DNA of 64,000 nucleotides. It comes from Apostichopus japonicus (lineage: Eukaryota; Echinodermata; Holothuroidea; Aspidochirotida; Stichopodidae). Under the pieces are notes generated by a model. That model saw only the letters and a program-made list of their open reading frames with translations. It was not told where the DNA came from and did not search any database. The position numbers and the translations under genes are program-made. The stretch covers positions 5,974,001 to 6,038,000 of the forward strand of contig NC_092571.1 of assembly GCF_037975245.1 (NCBI RefSeq). Direction: 5' to 3'. Position 1 is the stretch's first letter. The number at the start of each line of letters is the position of its first letter. Positions 43,250 to 58,949 of the stretch are shown here, one piece after another.

Positions 43250-44639
43250 CACAATCGATTGATCGGTACCGCACATTCGATTGATCGGTACTGAACATTC
43301 GATTGATCAATACCGCACATTCGATTGATCGGTTACGAACATTCGATTGATCGGTACCGAACATTCGATTGATCGGTACCGAACATTCGATTGATCAATA
43401 CCGCACATTCGATTGATCGGTACCGCACATTCGATTGATCGGTACCGCACAATCGATTGATCGGTACCGAACATTCGATTGATCAATACCGCACATTGGA
43501 TTTATCGGTACCGCACATTCGATTGATCGGTACCGAACATTCGATTGATCGGTACCGCACATTCGATTGATCGGTAACGAACATTCGATTGATCGGTACC
43601 GCACAATCGATTGATCGGTACCAAACATTCGATTGATCAATACCGCACATTGGATTTATCGGTACCGCACATTCGATTGATCGGTACCGAACATTCGATT
43701 GATCGGTACCGAACATTCGATTGATCGGTACCGCACATTCGATTCATCGGTACCGCACATTCGATTCATCGGTACGGTACCGAACATTCGATTGTTCGGT
43801 ATCGCACATTAGTTGATCGGTACCGCACATTCGATTGATCGGTACCGCACATTCGATTGATCGGTACCGAACATTCGATTGATCGGTACCGCACATTTGA
43901 TTGATCGGTATCGCACATTCGATTAATCGGTACCGCGCATATGATTGATCGGTACCGCACATTCCATTGATCGGTACAACACATTCGATTGATCGGTACC
44001 GAACATTCGATTGATCGGTAACGCACATTCGATTGATCGGTACAACACATTCGATTGATCGGTACCGAACATTCGATTCATCGGTACCGATCATTCGATT
44101 GATCGGTACCGAACATTCGTTTGATCGGTAACGCACATTCGATTGATCGGTACCGCACATTCCATTGATCGGTACCGAACATTCGATTGATCGGTACCGA
44201 ACATTCGATTGATCGGTACCGAACATTCGATTGATCGGTACCGAACATTCGATTGATCGGTACCGAACATTCGATTGATCGGTACCGCACAATCGATTGA
44301 TCGGTACCGAACATTCGATTGATCGGTACCGAACATTCGATTGATCAATACCGCACATTCGATTGATCGGTAACGAACATTCGATTGATCGGTACCACAC
44401 ATTCGATTGATCGGAAACGAACATTCGATTGATCGGTACCGCACATTCGATTGATCGGTACCGAACATTCGATTGATCAATACCGCACATTCGATTGATC
44501 GGTACCGCACATTCGATTGTTCGGTACCGCACATTCGATTGTTCCGTACCGCACATTCGATTGATCCGTATCGAACATTCGATTGATCGGTACCGCACAT
44601 TCGATTGATCGGTACCGCACATTCGATTAATCGGAACCG
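43250..44639 (+). repeat. HOR family 6 unit 1, 1390 bp
   Basis: It matches the following unit at offset 1390. Landmarks are cggtactg near 43,290, the pair of cattggatttat monomers near 43,493 and 43,647, ggtaccaaac near 43,620, and marker 43770. The period equals 63 monomers plus 4 for the single full marker. Confidence 0.86.
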
Positions 44640-46095
44640 CACAATCGATTGATCGGTACCGCACATTCGATTGATCGGTACTGAACATTCGATTGATCAA
44701 TACCGCACATTCGATTGATCGGTACCGAACATTCGATTGATCGGTACCGAACATTCGATTGATCGGTACCGAACATTCGATTGATCAATACCGCACATTC
44801 GATTGATCGGTACCGCACATTCGATTGATCGGTACCGCACAATCGATTGATCGGTACCGAACATTCGATTGATCAATACCGCACATTGGATTTATCGGTA
44901 CCGCACATTCGATTGATCGGTACCGAACATTCGATTGATCGGTACCGCACATTCGATTGATCGGTAACGAACATTCGATTGATCGGTACCGCACAATCGA
45001 TTGATCGGTACCAAACATTCGATTGATCAATACCGCACATTGGATTTATCGGTACCGCACATTCGATTGATCGGTACCGAACATTCGATTGATCGGTACC
45101 GAACATTCGATTGATCGGTACCGCACATTCGATTCATCGGTACCGCACATTCGATTCATCGGTACGGTACCGAACATTCGATTGTTCGGTATCGCACATT
45201 AGTTGATCGGTACCGCACATTCGATTGATCGGTACCGCACATTCGATTGATCGGTACCGAACATTCGATTGATCGGTACCGCACATTTGATTGATCGGTA
45301 TCGCACATTCGATTAATCGGTACCGCGCATATGATTGATCGGTACCGCACATTCCATTGATCGGTACAACACATTCGATTGATCGGTACCGAACATTCGA
45401 TTGATCGGTAACGCACATTCGATTGATCGGTACAACACATTCGATTGATCGGTACCGAACATTCGATTCATCGGTACCGATCATTCGATTGATCGGTACC
45501 GAACATTCGTTTGATCGGTAACGCACATTCGATTGATCGGTACCGCACATTCGATTGATCGGTACCGAACATTCGATTGATCGGTACCGAACATTCGATT
45601 GATCGGTACCGATCATTCGATTGATCGGTACCGAACATTCGATTGATCGGTACCGAACATTCGATTGATCGGTACCGAACATTCGATTGATCGGTACCGA
45701 ACATTCGATTGATCGGTACCGAACATTCGATTGATCGGTACCGCACAATCGATTGATCGGTACCGAACATTCGATTGATCGGTACCGAACATTCGATTGA
45801 TCAATACCGCACATTCGATTGATCGGTAACGAACATTCGATTGATCGGTACCACACATTCGATTGATCGGTAACGAACATTCGATTGATCGGTACCGCAC
45901 ATTCGATTGATCGGTACCGAACATTCGATTGATCAATACCGCACATTCGATTGATCGGTACCGCACATTCGATTGTTCGGTACCGCACATTCGATTGTTC
46001 GGTACCGCACATTCGATTGATCCGTATCGAACATTCGATTGATCGGTACCGCACATTCGATTGATCGGTACCGCACATTCGATTAATCGGAACCG
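44640..46095 (+). repeat. HOR family 6 unit 2, 1456 bp
   Basis: It has the same order as unit 1 (marker 45160) but gains three monomers (66 bp) around 45,590-45,770, next to a cggtaccgatc monomer. The length is 66 monomers plus 4. Confidence 0.85.
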
Positions 46096-47450
46096 CACAA
46101 TCGATTGATCGGTACCGAACATTCGATTGATCGGTACTGAACATTCGATTGATCAATACCGCACATTCGATTGATCGGTACCGAACATTCGATTGATCGG
46201 TACCGAACATTCGATTGATCGGTACCGAACATTCGATTGATCAATACCGCACTTTCGATTGATCGGTACCGCACATTCGATTGATCGGTACCGCACAATC
46301 GATTGATCGGTACCGAACATTCGATTGATCAATACCGCACATTGGATTTATCGGTACCGCACATTCGATTGATCGGTACCGAACATTCGATTGATCGGTA
46401 CCGCACATTCGATTGATCGGTAACGAACATTCGATTGATCGGTACCGCACAATCGATTGATCGGTACCGAACATTCGATTGATCAATACCGCACATTTGA
46501 TTTATCGGTACCGCACATTCGATTGATCGGTACCGAACATTCGATTGATCGGTACCGCACATTCGATTCATCGGTACGGTACCGAACATTCGCATGTTCG
46601 GTATCGCACATTAGTTGATCGGTACCGCACATTCGATTGATCGGTACCGCACATTCGATTGATCGGTACCGAACATTCGATTGATCGGTACCGCGCATAT
46701 GATTGATCGGTACCGCACATTCCATTGATCGGTACAACACATTCGATTGATCGGTACCGAACATTCGATTGATCGGTACCGAACATTCGATTGATCGGTA
46801 CCGATCAATCGATTGATCGGTACCGAACATTCGATTGATCGGTACCGAACATTCGATTGATCGGTACGGTACCGAACATTCGATTGTTCGGTATCGCACA
46901 TTAGTTGATCGGTACCGCACATTCGATTGATCGGTAACGAACATTCGATTGATCGGTACCGCACAATCGATTGATCGGTACCGAACATTCGATTGATCAA
47001 TACCGCACATTTGATTTATCGGTACCGCACATTCGATTGATCGGTACCGAACATTCGATTGATCGGTACCGCACATTCGATTCATCGGTACGGTACCGAA
47101 CATTCGCATGTTCGGTATCGCACATTAGTTGATCGGTACCGCACATTCGATTGATCGGTACCGCACATTCGATTGATCGGTATCGCACATTCGATTAATC
47201 GGTACCGCGCATATGATTGATCGGTACCGCACATTCCATTGATCGGTACAACACATTCGATTGATCGGTACCGAACATTCGATTGATCGGTAACGCACAT
47301 TCGATTGATCGGTACCGCACATTCGATTGATCGGTACCGAACATTCGATTGATCGGTACCGAACATTCGATTGATCGGTACCGAACATTCGATTGATCGG
47401 TACCGAACATTCGATTGATCGGTACCGAACATTCGATTGATCGGTACCGC
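46096..47450 (+). repeat. HOR family 6 unit 3, rearranged
   Basis: It follows unit 2 at offset 1456 to about 46,560, then departs. A block with an unusual cattcgcatgtt tail next to markers 46572 and 47086 occurs twice, 514 bp apart (about 46,390-46,670 and 46,904-47,184). The extra marker 46862 lies between them. Confidence 0.78.
46795..46826. repeat. 32-bp perfect palindrome
   Basis: The left arm contains cggtaccgatcaatc (46796-46810) and the right arm its exact reverse complement gattgatcggtaccg (46811-46825). One further complementary base on each side gives 32 bp with no spacer. It arises where a cggtaccgatc variant and a caatcgattg variant coincide in one monomer. I noticed only this instance. 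Confidence 0.88.
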
Positions 47451-50400
47451 ACAATCGATTGATCGGTACCGAACATTCGATTGATCGGTAACGAACATTC
47501 GATTGATCGGTACCACACATTCGATTGATCGGTAACGAACATTCGATTGATCGGTACCGCACATTCGATTGATCGGTACCGAACATTCGATTGATCAATA
47601 CCGCACATTCGATTGATCGGTACCGCACATTCGATTGTTCGGTACCGTACATTCGATTGTTCGGTACCGCACATTCGATTGATCCGTATCGAACATTCGA
47701 TTGATCAATACCGCACATTCGATTGATCGGTACCGCACATTTGATTGATCAATACCGCACATTCGATTGATCGGTACCGCACATTCGATTGATCGGTACC
47801 GAACATTCGATTGATCGGGATCGCACATTCGATTGATCGGTACCGCACATTCGATTGATCGGTACGGTACCGAACATTCGATTGTTCGGTATCGCACATT
47901 AGTTGATCGGTACCGCACATTAGATTCATCGGTACCGCACATTCGATTCATCGGTAACGAACATTCGATTGATCGGTACCGCACATTCGATTGATCGGTA
48001 CCGAACATTCGATTGATCAATACCGCACATTCGATTGATCGGTACCGCACATTCGATTGTTCGGTAACGCACATTCGATTGTTCGGTACCGCACATTCGA
48101 TTGATCCGTATCGAACATTCGATTGATCGGTACCGCACATTCGATTGATCGGTACCGCACATTCGATTAATCGGAACCGCACATTCGATTGATCGGTACC
48201 GAACATTCGATTGATCAATACCGCACATTCGATTGATCGGTAACGCACATTCGATTGATCGGTACCGAACATTCGATTGATCGGGATCGCACATTCGATT
48301 GATCGGTACCGCACATTCGATTGATCGGTACGGTACCGAACATTCGATTGTTCGGTATCGCACATTAGTTGATCGGTACCGCACATTCGATTGATCGGTA
48401 CCGCACATTCGATTGATCGGTACCGCACATTCGATTGATCGGTACCGCACATTCGATTGATCGGTACCGCACATTCGATTGATCGGTACCGAACATTCGA
48501 TTGATCGGTAACGCACATTCGATTGATCAGTACCGAACATTCGATTGATCGGTACCGAACATTCGATTGATCGGTAACGCACATTCGATTGATCGGTACC
48601 GCACATTCGATTGATCGGTACCGAACATTCGATTGATCGCTACCGAACATTCGATTGATCGGTACCGAACATTCGTTTGATCGGTAACGCACATTCGATT
48701 GATCGGTACCGCACAATCGATTGATCGGTACCGAACATTCGATTGATCGGTACCGATCATTCGATTGATCGGTACCGAACATTCGATTGATCGGTACCGA
48801 ACATTCGATTGTTCGGTACCGCACATTCGATTGTTCGGTACCGCACATTCGATTGATCCGTATCGAACATTCGATTGATCGGTACCGCACATTCGATTGA
48901 TCGGTACCGCACATTTGATTGATCAATACCGCACATTCGATTGATCGGTACCGCACATTCGATTGATCAGTACCGAACATTCGATTGATCGGGATCGCAC
49001 ATTCGATTGATCGGTACCGCACATTCGATTGATCGGTACCGAACATTCGATTGATCAATACCGCACATTCGATTGATCGGTACCGCACATTCGATTGATC
49101 GGTACCGCACAATCGATTGATCGGTACCGAATATTCGATTGATCAATACCGCACATTGGATTTATCGGTACCGCACATTCGATTGATCGGTACCGAACAT
49201 TCGATTGATCGGTACCGCACATTCGATTGATCGGTAACGAACATTCGATTGATCGGTACCGCACAATCGATTGATCGGTACCGAACATTCGATTGATCAA
49301 TACCGCACATTGGATTTATCGGTACCGCACATTCGATTGATCGGTACCGAACATTCGATTGATCGGTACCGAACATTCGATTGATCGGTACCGCACATTC
49401 GATTGATCGGTACCGAACATTCGATTGATCGGTACCGCACATTTGATTGATCGGTATCGCACATTCGATTAATCGGTACCGCGCATATGATTGATCGGTA
49501 CCGCACATTCCATTGATCGGTACAACACATTCGATTGATCGGTACCGAACATTCGATTGATCGGTAACGCACATTCGATTGATCGGTACCGCACATTCGA
49601 TTGATCGGTACAACACATTCGATTGATCGGTACCGAACATTCGATTCATCGGTACCGATCATTCGATTGATCGGTACCGAACATTCGTTTGATCGGTAAC
49701 GCACATTCGATTGATCGGTACCGCACATTCGATTGATCGGTACCGAACATTCGATTGATCGGTACCGAACATTCGATTGATCGGTACCGCACATTCGATT
49801 GATCGGTACCGCACATTCGATTCATCGGTACGGTACCGAACATTCGATTGTTCGGTATCGCACATTAGTTGATCGGTACCGCACATTCGATTGATCGGTA
49901 CCGCACATTCGATTGATCGGTACCGAACATTCGATTGATCGGTACCGCACATTTGATTGATCGGTATCGCACATTCGATTAATCGGTACCGCGCATATGA
50001 TTGATCGGTACCGCACATTCGATTGATCGGTACCGCACATTCGATTGATCGGTACCGAACATTGGATTAATCGGTACCGCGCATATGATTGATCGGTACC
50101 GCACATTCCATTGATCGGTACAACACATTCGATTGATCGGTACCGAACATTCGATTGATCGGTAACGCACATTCGAATGATCGGTACCGCACATTCGATT
50201 GATCGGAACAACACATTCGATTGATCGGTACCGAACATTCGATTCATCGGTACCGATCATTCGATTGATCGGTACCGAACATTCGTTTGATCGGTAACGC
50301 ACATTCGATTGATCGGTACCGCACATTCGATTGATCGGTACCGAACATTCGATTGATCGGTACCGAACATTCGATTGATCGGTACCGATCATTCGATTGA

Positions 50401-52099
50401 TCGGTACCGAACATTCGATTGATCAATACCGAACATTCGATTGATCGGTACCGAACATTCGATTGATCGGTACCGAACATTCGATTGATCGGTACCGAAC
50501 ATTCGATTGATCGGTACCGCACAATCGATTGATCGGTACCGAACATTCGATTGATCGGTAACGAACATTCGATTGATCAATACCGCGCATTCGATTGATC
50601 GGTAACGAACATTCGATTGATCGGTACCACACATTCGATTGATCGGTAACGAACATTCGATTGATCGGTACCGCACATTCGATTGATCGGTACCGCACAT
50701 TCGATTGTTCGGTACCGCACATTCGATTGTTCGGTACCGCACATTCGATTGATCCGTATCGAACATTCGATTGATCAATACCGCACATTCGATTGATCGG
50801 TACCGCACATTTGATTGATCAATACCGCACATTCGATTGATCGGTACCGCACATTCGATTGATCGGTACCGAACATTCGATTGATCGGGATCGCACATTC
50901 GATTGATCGGTACCGAACATTCGATTGATCGGTACGGTACCGAACATTCGATTGTTCGGTATCGCACATTAGTTGATCGGTACCGCACATTAGATTCATC
51001 GGTACCGCACATTCGATTCATCGGTAACGAACATTCGATTGATCGGTACCGCACATTCGATTGATCGGTACCGAACATTCGATTGATCAATACCGCACAT
51101 TCGATTGATCGGTACCGCACATTCGATTGTTCGGTAACGCACATTCGATTGTTCGGTATCGCAAATTAGTTGATCGGTACCGCACATTCGATTGATCGGT
51201 ACCGCACATTCGATTGATCGGTACCGCACATTCGATTGATCGGTACCGCACATTCGATTGATCGGTACCGCACATTCGATTGATCGGTACCGAACATTCG
51301 ATTGATCGGTAACGCACATTCGATTGATCAGTACCGAACATTCGATTGATCGGTACCGAACATTCGATTGATCGGTAACGCACATTCGATTGATCGGTAC
51401 CGCACATTCGATTGATCGGTACCGAACATTCGATTGATCGCTACCGAACATTCGATTGATCGGTACCGAACATTCGTTTGATCGGTAACGCACATTCGAT
51501 TGATCGGTACCGCACATTCGATTGATCGGTACCGAACATTCGATTGATCGGTACCGATCATTCGATTGATCGGTACCGAACATTCGATTGATCGGTACCG
51601 AACATTCGATTGTTCGGTACCGCACATTCGATTGTTCGGTACCGCACATTCGATTGATCCGTATCGAACATTCGATTGATCGGTACCGCACATTCGATTG
51701 ATCGGTACCGCACATTTGATTGATCAATACCGCACATTCGATTGATCGGTACCGCACATTCGATTGATCGGTACCGAACATTCGATTGATCGGGATCGCA
51801 CATTCGATTGATCGGTACCGCACATTCGATTGATCGGTACCGAACATTCGATTGATCAATACCGCACATTCGATTGATCGGTACCGCACATTCGATTGAT
51901 CGGTACCGCACAATCGATTGATCGGTACCGAATATTCGATTGATCAATACCGCACATTGCATTTATCGGTACCGCACATTCGATTGATCGGTACCGAACA
52001 TTCGATTGATCGGTACCGCACATTCGATTGATCGGTAACGAACATTCGATTGATCGGTACCGCACAATCGATTGATCGGTACCGAACATTCGATTGATC

Positions 52100-55000
52100 A
52101 ATACCGCACATTGGATTGATCGGTACCGCACATTCGATTGATCGGTACCGAACATTCGATTGATCGGTACCGAACATTCGATTGATCGGTACCGCACATT
52201 CGATTGATCGGTACCGAACATTCGATTGATCGGTACCGCACATTTGATTGATCGGTATCGCACATTCGATTAATCGGTACCGCGCATATGATTGATCGGT
52301 ACCGCACATTCCATTGATCGGTACAACACATTCGATTGATCGGTACCGAACATTCGATTGATCGGTAACGCACATTCGATTGATCGGTACCGCACATTCG
52401 ATTGATCGGTACAACACATTCGATTGATCGGTACCGAACATTCGATTCATCGGTACCGATCATTCGATTGATCGGTACCGAACATTCGTTTGATCGGTAA
52501 CGCACATTCGATTGATCGGTACCGCACATTCGATTGATCGGTACCGAACATTCGATTGATCGGTACCGAACATTCGATTGATCGGTACCGCACATTCGAT
52601 TGATCGGTACCGCACATTCGATTCATCGGTACGGTACCGAACATTCGATTGTTCGGTATCGCACATTAGTTGATCGGTACCGCACATTCGATTGATCGGT
52701 ACCGCACATTCGATTGATCAGTACCGAACATTCGATTGATCGGTACCGCACATTTGATTGATCGGTATCGCACATTCGATTAATCGGTACCGCGCATATG
52801 ATTGATCGGTACCGCACATTCGATTGATCGGTACCGCACATTCGATTGATCGGTACCGAACATTGGATTAATCGGTACCGCGCATATGATTGATCGGTAC
52901 CGCACATTCCATTGATCGGTACAACACATTCGATTGATCGGTACCGAACATTCGATTGATCGGTAACGCACATTCGAATGATCGGTACCGCACATTCGAT
53001 TGATCGGTACAACACAATCGATTGATCGGTACCGAACATTCGATTCATCGGTACCGATCATTCGATTGATCGGTACCGAACATTCGTTTGATCGGTAACG
53101 CACATTCGATTGATCGGTACCGCACATTCGATTGATCGGTACCGAACATTCGATTGATCGGTACCGAACATTCGATTGATCGGTACCGATCATTCGATTG
53201 ATCGGTACCGAACATTCGATTGATCGGTACCGAACATTCGATTGATCGGTACCGAACATTCGATTGATCGGTACCGAACATTCGATTGATCGGTACCGAA
53301 CATTCGATTGATCGGTACCGCACAATCGATTGATCGGTACCGAACATTCGATTGATCGGTAACGAACATTCGATTGATCAATACCGCGCATTCGATTGAT
53401 CGGTAACGAACATTCGATTGATCGGTACCACACATTCGATTGATCGGTAACGAACATTCGATTGATCGGTACCGCACATTCGATTGATCGGTACCGCACA
53501 TTCGATTGTTCGGTACCGCACATTCGATTGTTCTGTACCGCACATTCGATTGATCCGTATCGAACATTCGATTGATCAATACCGCACATTCGATTGATCG
53601 GTACCGCACATTTGATTGATCAATACCGCACATTCGATTGATCGGTACCGCACATTCGATTGATCGGTACCGAACATTCGATTGATCGGGATCGAACATT
53701 CGATTGATCGGTACCGCACATTCGATTGATCGGTACGATACCGAACATTCGATTGTTCGGTATCGCACATTAGTTGATCGGTACCGCACATTAGATTCAT
53801 CGGTACCGCACATTCGATTCATCGGTAACGAACATTCGATTGATCGGTACCGCACATTCGATTGATCGGTACCGAACATTCGATTGATCAATACCGCACA
53901 TTCGATTGATCGGTACCGCACATTCGATTGTTCGGTAACGCACATTCGATTGTTCGGTCCCGCACATTCGATTGATCCGTATCGAACATTCGATTGATCG
54001 GTACCGCACATTCGATTGATCGGTACCGCACATTCGATTAATCGGAACCGCACATTCGATTGATCGGTACCGAACATTCGTTTGATCAATACCGCACATT
54101 CGATTAATCGGTACCGCACATTCGATTGATCGGTACCGCACATTCGATTGATCGGTACGGTACCGAACATTCGATTGTTCGGTATCGCACATTAGTTGAT
54201 CGGTACCGCACATTCGATTGATCGGTACCGCACATTCGATTGATCGGTACCGCACATTCGATTGATCGGTACCGCACATTCGATTGATCGGTACCGCACA
54301 TTCGATTGATCGGTACCGAACATTCGATTGATCGGTAACGCACATTCGATTGATCAGTACCGAACATTCGATTGATCGGTACCGAACATTCGATTGATCG
54401 GTAACGCACATTCGATTGATCGGTACCGCACATTCGATTGATCGGTACCGAACATTCGATTGATCGCTACCGAACATTCGATTGATCGGTACCGAACATT
54501 CGTTTGATCGGTAACGCACATTCGATTGATCGGTACCGCACATTCGATTGATCGGTACCGAACATTCGATTGATCGGTACCGATCATTCGATTGATCGCT
54601 ACCGAACATTCGATTGATCGGTACCGAACATTCGTTTGATCGGTAACGCACATTCGATTGATCGGTACCGCACATTCGATTGATCGGTACCGAACATTCG
54701 ATTGATCGGTACCGATCATTCGATTGATCGGTACCGAACATTCGATTGATCGGTACCGAACATTCGATTGTTCGGTAACGCACATTCGATTGTTCGGTAC
54801 CGCACATTCGATTGATCCGTATCGAACATTCGATTGATCGGTACCGCACATTCGATTGATCGGTACCGCACATTTGATTGATCAATACCGCACATTCGAT
54901 TGATCGGTACCGCACATTCGATTGATCGGTACCGAACATTCGATTGATCGGGATCGCACATTCGATTGATCGGTACCGCACATTCGATTGATCGGTACCG

Positions 55001-55547
55001 AACATTCGATTGATCAATACCGCACATTCGATTGATCGGTACCGCACATTCGATTGATCGGTACCGCACAATCGATTGATCGGTACCGAACATTCGATTG
55101 ATCAATACCGCACATTGGATTTATCGGTACCGCACATTCGATTGATCGGTATCGAACATTCGATTGATCGGTACCGCACATTCGATTGATCGGTTACGAA
55201 CATTCGATTGATCGGTACCGCACAATCGATTGATCGGTACCGAACATTCGATTGATCAATACCGCACATTGGATTTATCGGTACCGCACATTCGATTGAT
55301 CGGTACCGAACATTCGATTGATCGGTACCGCACATTCGATTGATCGGTACCGCACATTCGATTCATCGGTACGGTACAGAACATTCGATTGTTCGGTATC
55401 GCACATTAGTTGATCGGTACCGCACATTCGATTGATCGGTACCGCACATTCGATTGATCGGTACCGAACATTCGATTGATCGGTACCGCACATTTGATTG
55501 ATCGGTATCGCACATTCGATTAATCGGTACCGCGCATTCGATTGATC
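52100..55547 (+). repeat. HOR family 7 unit, about 3448 bp, copy 1
   Basis: It recurs downstream at offset 3448 (markers 52627 and 56075). The offset falls to 3426 after loss of one monomer near 56,960 and to 3382 after loss of two more near 58,150. Rare variants cggtcccg (53955) and cggtacgatacc (53731) have partners in copy 2. Confidence 0.82.
54465..54728 (+). repeat. 132-bp tandem duplication (six monomers twice)
   Basis: Six monomers, in order cgctaccg, a cattcgtttgat-tailed one, cggtaacg, cggtaccgcac, cggtaccgaac and cggtaccgatc, are repeated (54465-54596, 54597-54728). The doubled form is kept at 57891-58154 and 61809-62072. Single forms occur near 48,640, 51,440 and 60,323. The doubling therefore predates the 3.4-3.9 kb duplications. 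Confidence 0.88.
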
Positions 55548-58500
55548 GGTACCGCACATTGGATTTATCGGTACCGCACATTCGATTGATCGGTACCGAA
55601 CATTCGATTGATCGGTACCGAACATTCGATTGATCGGTACCGCACATTCGATTGATCGGTACCGAACATTCGATTGATCGGTACCGCACATTTGATTGAT
55701 CGGTATCGCACATTCGATTAATCGGTACCGCGCATATGATTGATCGGTACCGCACATTCCATTGATCGGTACAACACATTCGATTGATCGGTACCGAACA
55801 TTCGATTGATCGGTAACGCACATTCGATTGATCGGTACCGCACATTCGATTGATCGGTACAACACATTCGATTGATCGGTACCGAACATTCGATTCATCG
55901 GTACCGATCATTCGATTGATCGGTACCGAACATTCGTTTGATCGGTAACGCACATTCGATTGATCGGTACCGCACATTCGATTGATCGGTACCGAACATT
56001 CGATTGATCGGTACCGAACATTCGATTGATCGGTACCGCACATTCGATTGATCGGTACCGCACATTCGATTCATCGGTACGGTACCGAACATTCGATTGT
56101 TCGGTATCGCACATTAGTTGATCGGTACCGCACATTCGATTGATCGGTACCGCACATTCGATTGATCAGTACCGAACATTCGATTGATCGGTACCGCACA
56201 TTTGATTGATCGGTATCGCACATTCGATTAATCGGTACCGCGCATATGATTGATCGGTACCGCACATTCGATTGATCGGTACCGCACATTCGATTGATCG
56301 GTACCGAACATTGGATTAATCGGTACCGCGCATATGATTGATCGGTACCGCACATTCCATTGATCGGTACAACACATTCGATTGATCGGTACCGAACATT
56401 CGATTGATCGGTAACGCACATTCGAATGATCGGTACCGCACATTCGATTGATCGGTACAACACAATCGATTGATCGGTACCGAACATTCGATTCATCGGT
56501 ACCGATCATTCGATTGATCGGTACCGAACATTCGTTTGATCGGTAACGCACATTCGATTGATCGGTACCGCACATTCGATTGATCGGTACCGAACATTCG
56601 ATTGATCGGTACCGAACATTCGATTGATCGGTACCGATCATTCGATTGATCGGTACCGAACATTCGATTGATCGGTACCGAACATTCGATTGATCGGTAC
56701 CGAACATTCGATTGATCGGTACCGAACATTCGATTGATCGGTACCGAACATTCGATTGATCGGTACCGCACAATCGATTGATCGGTACCGAACATTCGAT
56801 TGATCGGTAACGAACATTCGATTGATCAATACCGCGCATTCGATTGATCGGTAACGAACATTCGATTGATCGGTACCACACATTCGATTGATCGGTAACG
56901 AACATTCGATTGATCGGTACCGCACATTCGATTGATCGGTACCGCACATTCGATTGTTCGGTACCGCACATTCGATTGATCCGTATCGAACATTCGATTG
57001 ATCAATACCGCACATTCGATTGATCGGTACCGCACATTTGATTGATCAATACCGCACATTCGATTGATCGGTACCGCACATTCGATTGATCGGTACCGAA
57101 CATTCGATTGATCGGGATCGAACATTCGATTGATCGGTACCGCACATTCGATTGATCGGTACGATACCGAACATTCGATTGTTCGGTATCGCACATTAGT
57201 TGATCGGTACCGCACATTAGATTCATCGGTACCGCACATTCGATTCATCGGTAACGAACATTCGATTGATCGGTACCGCACATTCGATTGATCGGTACCG
57301 AACATTCGATTGATCAATACCGCACATTCGATTGATCGGTACCGCACATTCGATTGTTCGGTAACGCACATTCGATTGTTCGGTCCCGCACATTCGATTG
57401 ATCCGTATCGAACATTCGATTGATCGGTACCGCACATTCGATTGATCGGTACCGCACATTCGATTAATCGGAACCGCACATTCGATTGATCGGTACCGAA
57501 CATTCGTTTGATCAATACCGCACATTCGATTAATCGGTACCGCACATTCGATTGATCGGTACCGCACATTCGATTGATCGGTACGGTACCGAACATTCGA
57601 TTGTTCGGTATCGCACATTAGTTGATCGGTACCGCACATTCGATTGATCGGTACCGCACATTCGATTGATCGGTACCGCACATTCGATTGATCGGTACCG
57701 CACATTCGATTGATCGGTACCGCACATTCGATTGATCGGTACCGAACATTCGATTGATCGGTAACGCACATTCGATTGATCAGTACCGAACATTCGATTG
57801 ATCGGTACCGAACATTCGATTGATCGGTAACGCACATTCGATTGATCGGTACCGCACATTCGATTGATCGGTACCGAACATTCGATTGATCGCTACCGAA
57901 CATTCGATTGATCGGTACCGAACATTCGTTTGATCGGTAACGCACATTCGATTGATCGGTACCGCACATTCGATTGATCGGTACCGAACATTCGATTGAT
58001 CGGTACCGATCATTCGATTGATCGCTACCGAACATTCGATTGATCGGTACCGAACATTCGTTTGATCGGTAACGCACATTCGATTGATCGGTACCGCACA
58101 TTCGATTGATCGGTACCGAACATTCGATTGATCGGTACCGATCATTCGATTGATCGGTACCGAACATTCGATTGTTCGGTACCGCACATTCGATTGATCC
58201 GTATCGAACATTCGATTGATCGGTACCGCACATTCGATTGATCGGTACCGCACATTCGATTGATCAATACCGCACATTCGATTGATCGGTACCGCACATT
58301 CGATTGATCGGTACCGAACATTCGATTGATCGGGATCGCACATTCGATTGATCGGTACCGCACATTCGATTGATCGGTACCGAACATTCGATTGATCAAT
58401 ACCGCACATTCGATTGATCGGTACCGCACATTCGATTGATCGGTACCGCACAATCGATTGATCGGTACCGAACATTCGATTGATCAATACCGCACATTGG

Positions 58501-58949
58501 ATTTATCGGTACCGCACATTCGATTGATCGGTATCGAACATTCGATTGATCGGTACCGCACATTCGATTGATCGGTAACGAACATTCGATTGATCGGTAC
58601 CGCACAATCGATTGATCGGTACCGAACATTCGATTGATCAATACCGCACATTGGATTTATCGGTACCGCACATTCGATTGATCGGTACCGAACATTCGAT
58701 TGATCGGTACCGCACATTCGATTGATCGGTACCGCACATTCGATTCATCGGTACGGTACCGAACATTCGATTGTTCGGTATCGCACATTAGTTGATCGGT
58801 ACCGCACATTCGATTGATCGGTACCGCACATTCGATTGATCGGTACCGAACATTCGATTGATCGGTACCGCACATTTGATTGATCGGTATCGCACATTCG
58901 ATTAATCGGTACCGCGCATATGATTGATCGGTACCGCACATTCCATTGA
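55548..58949 (+). repeat. HOR family 7 unit, copy 2
   Basis: It is collinear with 52,100-55,547 with the whole-monomer losses described there. Markers are at 56075, 57157, 57579 and 58749. Its right part is the source of the match with 61,258 onward. Confidence 0.8.
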
